Source of the DNA: Dipetalonema caudispina
Taxonomy: Eukaryota; Nematoda; Chromadorea; Rhabditida; Onchocercidae
Assembly (NCBI GenBank): GCA_013365325.1
Contig: JABVXV010000167.1
Span: forward strand, 62,001 to 126,000
Length of the DNA: 64,000 nt
Reading direction: 5' to 3'
Both the position numbers and the translations under genes were made by a program. Below the pieces are notes generated by a model that was not told where the DNA came from, made no database searches, and saw nothing but the letters and a program-made list of their open reading frames with translations. Position 1 is the first letter of the stretch; each line of letters starts with the position of its first letter. Positions 40,601 through 52,300 of the stretch are shown piece by piece.

Positions 40601-43600
40601 CCTGAGCATAGACAAGCATGGTGAATACAATACTAGGAGACAAGAGACTAAAGCCAATCATCACTGATTGATAGAAGATGTACATTTTGGATATGCTGCT
40701 GTTGCTTTGACAGACGCGCTGGAAAAATTAGAAACAGAAAAGATATAACAATGTGGTTGGCTAAAGAGCCACTCATTCTACTCAGCTTACTTTATAATCG
40801 ACAAGTAAATCGACTGTATTTGCTATAGAAGAGGGAGTCCATCGACGTCGTTGGTTGAAAAATTCATGGAAACCTTCAGGTGCATACGTTTCCGCGTCGG
40901 CAACAGCGACATACTCGATTCGGTAGCCTTGTTTTAGGAGCAATGTTGATAACCAACGATCCTCACCCTTAATAATGGAATGTCCTGCTCGCAGTAGTGC
41001 GCCGAGAAAAACACAATTGCAAAATGATTGGATTTCATCAAGAAGCATACTTGCCTGGTCGTATTGCACAAAATGATGTGGTTTGGAGGCAGTCTTCGTA
41101 TACTTGTGCATGACGTTATCGTCCATCAAAGCAGATGCACGAAAAAGCGAGAAGCAACCAGGAGCACACAGCACGCAGCCGAAGACATGTTCCGCGGTTT
41201 TCTGGAACCAGTGAGAAATAGCATACTCGAACTTTTGATACCATATAATTATGCCTGTATATGATCACATTGCTATCATTAACATCCTATTATGGTTTGT
41301 TTTTGACAACATTGGCTTTTTTATCCACGGTGAATCGGGTAATTCGGAACTTCAACATAATTTTATGAGCAAAAATTGAGTGGTAGAGGTAAGAAGAGAA
41401 ATAACCTTCGCCAATGGGATGAATCCGTCCACAGGCACAACCGATCTCATTCTTCACATTCATCAGTCTTAGCAACTTCATCACTGCCGACGGTTCAAAC
41501 TTAGAATCACCATCAATAGCCAAAATGTATGTGTTATCTGCCTCAAACTGACGATCTTCCACACTCACGTGAGAATCCATGATTCGATGACCGAGCAGGT
41601 AGTACAGGTACATCACCTGCAATCTTGTATTATCTATCTGCCTTCTACTGATTTGATATCAATGAATATACTACCTGTGACCAACGTTTCTTATGACGAA
41701 CAAGTTGCTTATCCTTCAGATGGACAAAAAGTAATGTGCCTGCTGGTAGACGCACTACCAGTCTTCCACCATAAGCAGTGTTAATGAGTACGCGGTCATT
41801 GGCGATACTCTTCTCGTCAGCGCTTTCATTTCTGGAACACCAATTGATACAGTATTTTTACAAGCAGCAACAGCATGCTTGAGAATAACTTCTGAAAACA
41901 AAAAACTTACTGTGTCAGTTCCAATAAGAGATGAAAAAAGGTTTGAAAAAAGCTATTCGGAATTCGACCACAGACCACCTGATCTTCCCAAGCATCGTCA
42001 AAGAAGATATGTGCTGCAACTTTTTTTCTTTGCTACTTGCACATCAACCACACCTAATTGGCCCATTCCAAATCAACTACACAAACTAATTGCATTCGAT
42101 AATGAACACTATCAGCACAGAGAAATGCGCACACACCAAGTTAATAAGAGTAACCTTCCAATCTATATTTGATATCATCCGTATGTCGTCTTTCTATCAA
42201 CATAATTGAATGTTCTTTGTCAAGCCTGAAATATCGAGCTGTGATCTCTATTTAAAGTTAATTTATTTCGCCGAAGAAAATACTTTATAATAGATTTCAG
42301 CATTTGCATCATTTCGATTCGTGTTTCGTGCCACATGGTCGCACAAATATATAACGTCACAGTTTTATCGCTTTCATCATTAGTTATTCGAAGGTCGCTG
42401 ACATCAACATCAACTTCTGCTCCCTCTGCTGACCAATGAACATCATCCATTTTCTAAATGAACCTAGGAGGCTTTAGTTATCTGACTGATAAAAAATGGC
42501 TAAAAATTTTATACAAATACCTTTTTATTGAATGAGACTCGATAAACTACCAGCGACTGTTCGATCGTCAATCCATTTAACACACTTGTGATTGTATCAA
42601 ATCTTAAACTTCTGCTATCAGTAGAACTCCATCACAGTAACTACTATTTTTATCCTTTCGATTTTATCTACTTTCCATTTTTGTCAACTTAAAATGACTT
42701 ACACATCATCGTCAGCATTAAACTTAGGTGCCTTGACATGTTGATAAGCCCAACATAAATATGTTACCAGCCAAACAACACCAAAACATATCTCCAGCAA
42801 GGACGTTTGCGGCGCCTTCCCAACCAAACAATGCCACCGTAAATTATAAGCAGAGAAATATCGATGGATGGAACATGAAGGAGTGATGAAACACGTTCCA
42901 ATGAAAATCATCGTAAGCAGTGGTACAACGATCAAGAGTGGATGTAGTAGTGCTAGGATCCTCATTGACATTGCTGATAACAGACGCGATATGAATCGTA
43001 AGATGAAATTCAAGAAAATGATCCACAGAGCGAGAGTATATCTGGGGAATAAGTTTAGGTAATGACGAAAGTGAAAGGGCAGAATATAAGGTCTGATAAT
43101 CTCTTAATAAAACAGAAAACTAAACAATATCTGTTTTTATCTTCAAATTTGTGATCCAAGCTATACTATCAACTCGTCACTGATTAAATTTGTCAAGCGA
43201 TGTAAAAAAGGGCCCCTACAAAGCAGTAGTGTGTTCTGAAGCAAACATATTTTCAGTCAACGATTTCTTCACAGCTTTAAAATGTCGGAGCTTCACAATC
43301 CACACGATTACACCCGATGTCAATATGCGCATCACTGACACCACGAGTCGTGTCAATGAACTCATTTTCCGCGTTCCATACTTCAGCTGTAAAAAGTGGG
43401 ACTGAAAGCGCTCGCGAATTACTGAGAAGTCTCCAGAAAATGAAATGAACTAAAGCAGTTACTCTCCACAAAAATTTTCAATTTTGCCATTAAGATTACC
43501 CTCAATTAAAACAGATTACAGTTAACAGTTTAATAAAAGCTTTGTTCATATACCTGATATAAGTAACGGTAGCTGGATATAGAGTGATCTTCATTGATCC

Positions 43601-45117
43601 ATAAATCCCAAAAGCCAAATGATGATAAAATTAAACCGAGAGGTAATGCGACGTACTTGAAGAAGGGTATGGCAGTTATACTCCACATATAGCAGGAAGC
43701 AAATACAACCAAAAATAACATCGAATAACTACATGAATGCACCAGTAATTTCAGTCTCTGCTTTAGGGTCCTGCATTTTTGTTATCATTTGAGTTTGCAA
43801 TGATGGAATAATTAATGATGATTATTTTACAGTTACAATATCAACTGCCGAATCAACAAGCTAAAAAGTAACCTACCACATTGGGTCGAAAGAATAACGG
43901 ATCAGTTCCTTGATTTTGAAATATAGCGGTATGAATACCACAGAGACTGATAGAATTAAGCAATGCAGCGGATCCAGCGACGGGAAAATATGGAAAAATA
44001 AAATGGATATGCCTATGGATCGACAGCATTCCATTATAAATAACTAAATAAAAATCAAAATGTGACGAAAGAAAAAAAGAGTAATAAAGAAGGTACCAAG
44101 CTTACCGTTAATGTTGCACCTTCCCGCTCTTTCGGATATTTATATATTCTATACAGCGACTGAATGATTGCCATTACATCTGGTACATTCTGAATAAGCC
44201 ACAAGGCACAAACTACAGACGCTGTACTATTCGCTTTTCCTTAAAACTGATGGTATAACGACGGTTTTTGCATATCTAGCTGATAACTTCCTTAAGGCTA
44301 CTTGACCATTAAAAGTCACCTTGACTTTTGCTTGGCTAACAAATAGATTACAAACCATGTGGGAATTTCTAAATCGTAGATCTTCTCTATAGATATTTTA
44401 TGCTGCATTTCGCACTATTAATATAGAATGACATCTCTTACTCTCTTTAGAAACATATAACTTTCACCGAAAAAGTGATAACCTTCTCCAACATAACACT
44501 TTTTTTCAAAATGACTTCCCGGAGCTTTCAGTTCAATATTGGTTGCCAATAAAATTACAACCAATTTGGATGTCGCTGCTCCAAAAATCAGCAATAAATG
44601 TGACACCACAAATAGCAGAAACTGAAAGACACGCAAAGAATTTTCAGCAAATGTTGGGTTCAAAAAAGGATCGTGAAGCATGATCCATAATCTCGTTTTA
44701 TGTTTAATCATTTTTTGCTTATGAGAAATTCTTCCTTTTTCAATCCTTGCTACAACGTCATATTAGCCGGATTCCAAGCTACATTGCTGCTGATCAAGTT
44801 AACCGTGATGTAAGAAATAGTAAAAGAGGAAAGCGTGAATACTTACAAAACAGAGTATTAGTTTGACAATTCTATTGAATGAATGAACCTTAAAGGATGA
44901 AAGAGTATTATGCGGAATAAGTTTGGTAAAATTTTTACTCTGGAGTAATTTTAGATTGTAATGAAATTCATCTAAAATTTTTTACCTTGAAAATCTGCAA
45001 AGTTTTTACCATCCATGGAGTGAGCTCGCTATTAAGATGATATTCATGAGTCTGAGATCGGGAAACATCCCATCTTGACTTAAAACCATCCCATTTCGGA
45101 AGCGTTTTGGACAACAT
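37627..45117 (-). CDS. chs: chitin synthase (animal type, about 26 exons)
   Basis: A membrane glycosyltransferase (family GT2) that polymerises UDP-GlcNAc into chitin, in nematodes for eggshell or pharynx. The start ATG at 45117 follows a TTTTTTTTAG acceptor two bases earlier, as in trans-spliced genes. N-terminal and middle exons include 44986-45117 (KWDGFKSRWDVSR), 44847-44888 and 44442-44621, then several with membrane helices. Core exons, all in phase: 42284-42453, 42155-42225, 41911-42013 (HIFFDDAWED), 41675-41831, 41406-41616 (AIDGDSKF), 41055-41254 (LCAPGCFSLFRASAL) and 40791-40967 (GEDRW and QRRRW, the catalytic and processivity motifs). Downstream are helices, NVINWGTREAASAA and a coiled-coil segment at about 39.4-39.6 kb, then more helices, with TAA at 37627. 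The intron at 40968-41054 appears to use a GC donor. The exon joint between 44442 and about 44220 is not resolved. Which of the two nematode CHS classes it is, is undecided. Confidence 0.96.
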
Positions 45118-47191
45118 TCTAAAAAAAAGAAAGGAAGCAATTCCATTTCGAATAACAAAATGCGATAATACAACAAGCTGAGCAATGCATTGCGAAGACG
45201 GTATATGCTATATTTCACTTCCAAACTTGCTATAATGAATGATGGAAAAATGATGCGTACTGAGGAAAGAACAAATGACATTCAAGTCGATCCGGTCCTT
45301 CTAACACTTCTTTCCAAAGTATGCCACGTAATATTTCTTTACATCATGTAATTATCTATCAGATGTACCATTACTTCCGCTTACTAATGTCATGCATGCA
45401 GTTTCTGTCTACACTATACGTTTTGTAGAGATAGTATGTCTTTGTGGAAGTTATATTTGCATATCATTAAGAAAGGGCATATCTTCCCTTCCAGAATACT
45501 TCTTCTGGGCAATTTTCTATCTACCCCTGTATATATACCCACGGTATAGAATGAAGTCTCATTTATCGACGGAAAAGTTTCCTTATCATTACCGATGGAT
45601 TATTCAGTTAGCCTGATAATAGTAGGACGGACAAGGCTTGGATACGACCAACAAGCACAACTTCAATTTATTTCAGAAGTGGTTAGTAACGTGGTGAGGG
45701 ACGTTGAATGAATCTGCAACATCTGACGCTATTACTAATGCTTATTACTCTGACATATTTCTAATAAAATTAAAAAATTGGAAGGGAATCAGCAGGTTTT
45801 TTGGGTTTTTATTAACATACCACAACTTTACTAAGCCAATCAATCATCATAACAAGTCAATGTTAAGTAAGAAAGAATTCGTGGATAGAGATATTCAAAT
45901 TTAGCACACGGAATATATATGTTTTTGTGCGAAGGATATTGCCCATCCCTAAGCATATCAGTAGATCGAGAATGGATAGAGGATGGATAACGGTTAGCAG
46001 TATTCCCAGCGTTTCTTAAGTAATGTAATTTGACAATCAATTCGTCGTTTAATCTGTGGCATTACATAACTTTGTTTTAATTTAGTTTATATTTCATACA
46101 TGATTGAACAACTGTTCTTATTTATGTATTGATGTAAGAGTCGCTTCTAAATGTGTTGCATTAATTTGAAACTTCGTTTGAGTAGCAGCATGAAAATTAT
46201 AATGAGGTCAAGGATACTCACCAACAAGTGGTCTTTGTCACCTCTCCTCCTTTCTTGCTCCTCGTTCCACCCAATCGCGTCTAAATTCGAGATTTCACGC
46301 ATTATTCTCTTTTTCTTGATCATTTTTTTATGCCAGTTTTCTGGACAGTGTCATTTTAATGTGCTCATTATATTGTCATGGTAATTTTAACCATTTCGAT
46401 GTTCCGTTCTACCGTTTTACCAATTCTTTTCACTTGTAGAAACATTTTTCTCTGACTGATAGAAATTCGTTTTGAATTAATTTACTTTGTCAAGTGGAAA
46501 AAGAAGGGAACAGTGGAAGCCTGAATGGTTAGTTAACAAGATGGCGCTTTTTAAATTGACTTTGTTTGTAGAATTTCAAATTGATGAAAAAAAACGACCA
46601 AATTTATATCGAAATGAAGTGAGCATATACCGTTTCTGCATGGCCTTGTAGATTCATATCTTCTCTCTACCAATCATTTCAGGTTAATTTTTCACCTCCA
46701 ATTCTTGTCACTTAAAGCTCATTTTTTTTTAAGAAGCCTAAAATACTTTTGTGTTGTGTCAGTGTATCAGCAGTTTCATGTCATTCGCATACTTTCCAGG
46801 GCGAATTAAATTATTTCATGCTGAAATAAAGCAGATATTGAAATTCCAAGCGATTTAAAAATTCGGATTTAAGATTGAACTTTGAAAAGCATTTCTCTTT
46901 GCCACCAATTTTCTCTACTTCTCACTTTTCCAACAGGTGAGAATGGAGATAAGGACCTTAGAAATTTACTGATACTTGAATTTTGCAACTGAGTAGGAAG
47001 GCCGGACGCCACCATTAAATTGGACACTTTCAGCGCTCAGAATTCAGCGCCGGTTTTTTTTCTTTACCTATAATAAATACTAATATATGCAAGGATGTAA
47101 TTTGAAATGAAGTATTAAAGGATGTAAACTAACTTTGTAAACTCACTGAGTGGTCTGCTGATGTGTACAGCATGGAATTCATTTTTGCTAC

Positions 47192-47285
47192 ATTTTCGAT
47201 TTTTTTTCTCGGAGATATCCAGGTATGGTTCTGTAATGAGTAGCTGGAACGGTCAGCAACCGTCGTCGATCAGTAGTAGAAGTCT
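47192..47285. repeat. interspersed repeat, copy 2
   Basis: Same family as 33006-33070. Relative to that copy it carries about 26 extra bases between the two shared blocks, containing a short hairpin (ACGGT, five bases, ACCGT). Confidence 0.7.
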
Positions 47286-47862
47286 TCAATTGTATACATT
47301 CAGGTGCTACCCTATCCTCTTTTCAGGGCCAGGTAAATGATGTAAGCTCTCATTACACTGAAATTCTGTTTCGAAACCGTATTTTCTATATTTGATATTA
47401 TTTTTACAATAAGGGCACAATTTGTTGATCGGCATGTAATTACGCGCTCGAATTTGTTATCGGAAATGTGATCAGAATCTGTGTTTGAAGCGATGACAGA
47501 ATTTAAATCATTTGCCTATACAACGTAGTGAACAATAATTTCGCTGTCCAATCCGGGAAAATAACGCAGCAGCAATTAAAAACTCAATTCTCATTCTTTT
47601 TGGACTTTTTCCGGAGTAATTTCCATTCATCTATCAGTCTTTACCGCATTTCTGCATAAACTGCTTTATTTACATTGGTTCAACCTTGAGCCACTTAACA
47701 TGTAACTTTCATCACTCCTTTCTTCACACTGTTGTCCTATCAAACTCTGTTCTTTGCAGTAGGCAGAAAACCATTTTTTTGTGGTTGATACTTTTTCTTG
47801 TCATTCTCAAGTTAGAAACAGCACGAAGACCAACAAACGAAATAAATAAATAAATAAGTATA

Positions 47863-47883
47863 TAAATATATATATATATATAA
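47863..47883. repeat. TA-rich microsatellite
   Basis: A TA dinucleotide tract preceded by AAATAAAT units and followed by ATGTTATGTTATGTTAT pentamers. Confidence 0.8.
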
Positions 47884-48501
47884 TGTTATGTTATGTTATA
47901 TTTTTAAATTATAAAAAACATTCTCAACGAGAAATCATATCAAAGATGAATGCTTCAACAAATGTAGTGTTCGTCAAAATCGAATGTGAAAAGTTGCAAG
48001 TTTGGAATGGTCGAAGATTATAAGAACTGATTTCTGTAATGAATGTTTTCCGTGCTGTTCATCTTCCCTTGATTTCTTTTTTCATCAAAATGATCCACTT
48101 TTATAAACAGCTGTTTCTTCTGAAAATTTCTGATTCATACAGTTACTCTTTCCGTTTCCATGCCTGTCTTCGCTTTTCTCGCAAAAACTACATTTCCCTT
48201 TATAGGACATCAGCAGCATATGAAGTGCAACGAGTTCACATCAGTACTCTGTATAGTTTTAAAAGACTCCTACAACTATTGAATGGAAGATTGAATGGAA
48301 GAAATATCGCAGCCACTTGCTTCCTTTTTGGACATGTCATCAAGAGACTAGACGGCTAGGCCGCACCACAAATCTTCTCGACATCTCATGAAATTTTATC
48401 TTATAAAAAAAAAGTTAAGGGTTTGCTTGACAGCATATAAATGATGTAAACAACAAAGTAAATGTATATTATTTCTGTTTCTATTTGGGTAAGGCTATTG
48501 C

Positions 48502-48849
48502 TTGGAAATAGAGATTATTCTCCCAGAACATTGCACAGAAGCCGATAAAGCTGATCATTGTCTCGGCAAAACTGGTTATTCCCTGAGTAAAAAGTGCTTA
48601 TTGTCTGGGCAACGATGGGTATTGTTCCGGGTGATTTCATATGTACTTCGGTATCCGGTTCCAGCACAGAAATTGGCTATATATGTGGTTCGACCGGCAG
48701 AGCACGGTGTAATGATGTTCCTTCTCCACAAGAGCAGGCGTATATTTCTTATACTGCATTGTCCTTCTCCGTGCCACCTTTTTGATTTCCTGCACAGATT
48801 TCCATTCCGTTTTAAGCACAATTTGTTGCAGGATGAATATTACAGGTAA
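48502..48849. other. GC-richer block open in several frames, unidentified
   Basis: Four frames (two per strand) stay open for 60-115 codons over about 350 bases. The minus-strand 81-codon frame (48576-48821) is cysteine-rich with spacing that resembles small disulphide domains (for example NGNLCRKSKRWHGEGQC), and a third minus frame has CSCGEGTSL. None gives a convincing exon structure or a domain I can name. Possible eroded extracellular-domain exon, or composition. Confidence 0.2.
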
Positions 48850-49348
48850 TCCGTAGCAGATTACTGTAATGTCGCACTGTTTATCTTTATCCGACTTGAT
48901 ATCTGGTATAACGTGTTAATTAATATCATTGATTCGCAATGCTTTTTTTGATCATCATTTTTGTCATTAGGGGAAAAAGAATCGTCACTGATTATGTTAA
49001 GAAGTACTTCACGCATTACCACTTCACGTTGTTGTGTTTCTTTCTGATCATCCTAACAATAGTATTATAGCAAATATAATGAAACCTGAGGTTTTGTTAT
49101 ATTTGCTGTAATGCTCTCCTGCTACTACCATCGCTGCACAGATGTCTATATGACTTTTCATTAATTACTGATTTTGTTCACATCAGATAGTATGCTTCAG
49201 AATTAACCTGAATTTCAAGCTAAACTGCTGCCGAGTGTAACTCTATTTGCAAAAGTAGTATCGAGAACATTCTCATTCATGGCTAACCGTGTTGTGAAAT
49301 ATAAATTTCGGTCTTCAACTTCCTTTGCAGGCCATCGAACAACATTGA

Positions 49349-52300
49349 ATGGCTTCGACAAGTAGCTCGCCCTCATCGAGTGGTTATGGAACATTGTCGA
49401 AGAACAATACTGTCAAGAATATGCAAAAACAACAGAATTCTGTGTTTGGCAGTTCAACAATGGTTCTATTTTCGTTTTTGTTTCATTGTCTAAAAAGCAT
49501 ATGCCATTTGGAATCTCGTCCTACTTGGTGGAACATCCGATCTGACTGACTGACCAATATCTTATACAAAGTCATGCTGCAGTCTCATTTCTGAACGAAA
49601 TCGTGAATTTGACACATATCAGGTATTGAGGTGTGTTATACGAACAGATCCACAAAATTTCGCCTTCCACTCCAAGCTGTTGATTAAGCCAATTTTAAAT
49701 AAGCTAGTTCTTAAGTCATTATCTATAAAAGCAGTCGGTGATATTGACTGCTATTTTTGGAAGGTTATATAAGTTTGCAATGTAATAAAGTAGTAATTGT
49801 CATGTATGCCTGCCTGTATGCCTGCAGGCACTAAAAAGTGCAGCACAAAGGACCACTACTGTGAAATGTAACCACTGTAAAAGAAATGAATTTTATCATT
49901 CACAGTTGATGGTAAAATGGAAAAGTGGTAATGAGTTGGTTAAATTTAATAAGTCTTCACTGTGCTTTATATGGAAATTCAATTCTTTGAAACAAATGGT
50001 CAGATTGACTAGAGCATAAGGCAAGTGAAACTGTTGACTAGTGTATTTATTGTTTGTCGCTTCTAATTTTATGATTTTGCTGGATTGAATTGCTGGTTCG
50101 ACCAATTTTCTATTTTGCATATCAAATTTTCGAGATGATTTGCGTGGAAAAAGTAGTATTTCAGATGTATTGTTCATTGAATCCCATTTATCCGGATTGT
50201 TCTTTAAGTCCTCAACGGTGGTTAGTTTTCACCCCCAAAACGAAGTGGAATACGGAATGTAGGTGGGGAGAACTGACGGTCGAGACAGAGTTTATGTTTT
50301 ACATGAAAGAACTGAAAATATTACGAGTCCCGTGGATACATACATTTGCTAAAATGGAATTGCGAAAGTGGTGACGTAATCAGAACCTGAAAACTGGAAG
50401 AGTAGGAGTAAGCGTACACGCGTTGCTTGCATAATATTTGATTGCTATTAGAAATGTCTTGCAGAGGACGTCCGGTAAAGAGTGATTTATCATTTTGTAT
50501 GGGAGCAAATAGGATTGGTTGCTTTAGAATAAATCATAAAGCACAGTTTTCAGCAGAGGCACGACAAATAGATCTCAACACCACGCAGTTACACTTTTTC
50601 TGCAATACCTTCTTCTTCTTCTTCTTCTTCTTCTTCGTCTTCTTCCCTCAACATACATTATCTTCTTTTTAACACTTCTTTCAACTATATCTCTTCCATC
50701 CTTCTTCATTTTCCGTCCTAAAAATGATTCAGTGCGGGAAGAGGAAGTTTGCATCTTTTCGATATTGCCGTAATTTCCTTCCTTTTTCTGAATAATGCAT
50801 ATTGCAAGTCGTCCTAACTGCAATTCCTGCCAATGCAACCAACAGCACTTAGTGGACAAGATTATTTCCCATATCCATTTCTTATTTTCTTATTTTCAAT
50901 TTTCTCTTGTAATAGGTTATATCTGGTCATGTGGTCATTATCGTGTAATTAGCATGTTATCATTCTCCTAAATATTCAACGTTCGTCGGCTGTCTCATAG
51001 AGTCTTTCCTCTAAAAGTAATAGATCAGAAGAAATAGCATTGGTGGACCAAATGTTTCGGCACATGTCAATATAACCCAACCATCATTGGCACACCGACA
51101 TTGCGAAACAGCAGAAACATTTTTGCTAGAAACAAAATCTCAAGATATGAATAAAGTGATGATGGATGGGAACCATTCACTGGTAAATTGCTCAGGCTAT
51201 AATTACACATATAGGTAACTCCATTTACATTTCATTTGGACCCAACCATGTTGCCGATCACCATTGTCTTGTGATGCTTATTCAGCCCAGGATTGAGATA
51301 TCTTCCAGTAATAGTTATTTATCGGTGACAATGGCCTACTTCATGTTATAGTACTATTAGAAGTACTTTAATCATCAGCTTGCGTTCTCTGTCGCAAAAA
51401 TTCATTAACTGATTGGCAATACCTACGTCCTGAACATTATTTATTAGTTTGAACTCTTAGTAATCGAATGATCGTGAAAAGTTGATTGATTTGAGGATTC
51501 ATTTTAATGCACTAGGCTTATTCTGATTTGAAAAGAGATGAAAATAATGCTTTCCCTCCATTGCTTTTAAAGCGATGTTCCTTATGAAATGAAACTGCTA
51601 CGTGATCTTTGGATGCAAAAAAGTTCTTGATTCTTCAAGATTCCCACAATTCATCATTATTTCTACGTAATATTCCACAATCCAAATATCCTATGAAAGG
51701 CAGCTTGGCGACAACAATGACCAGGTAGTTATAGTGTAACATTGTGCTGTTCTGCCCATTCTACATGTTAGCCCGTTATGCTAAAATGTCACCTCTTAAA
51801 AAATAATCATGTGATATCCAGTTGTCATCATTTACATGAAGTGAATCAGAAGTACATAAACGAATCGTTCATTTCCAATTTTGGCTTAATTACTGAATAA
51901 TATCCACATATTATCACTACAATTATAAAATAGATGAGCAAAGAAGATTATGAAAGGGATCGTATACGATGGCAGCAGAAATTAGATGATACTTCGAAAC
52001 GCCTAGCCGATGCCGAAATTATGAATTCCGAAATGAATCAAATCAAAGCTGAATTGGTCAGCTGTCTTTTAACTGTTTTACTGTTTTTCTGATCCACATT
52101 TTCATTTCTTCTAGAGTTATTTATTAAAAGTTATTACTTATTGCAATTTGCCTAAAAATCTTGAATTTTCCTGGGTTTTTAAATGATGAGTTAGTGATTG
52201 AATTCAATTATAGAATAAAAAAATTGTTGAAATGGAGCGAATTCAACGACCTCTGATCGAACAAAATCGTCGGTTAACTGAGCGAAATCGCATACTTCAA

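Larger units (their letters stand above)
45118..49348. other. Divergent intergenic stretch upstream of chitin synthase
   Basis: About 4.2 kb between two divergent genes, presumably holding both promoters. It contains a repeat copy (47192-47285), a TA tract near 47.87 kb and a GC-richer block at 48.5-48.85 kb. Short plus-strand frames at 45392-45616, 46151-46384 and 48039-48359 match nothing I know. Confidence 0.5.

Noticed and set aside
50575..50859. Minus-strand frame with a poly-Arg run
   Set aside because: Translation of the TTC microsatellite; no other support.
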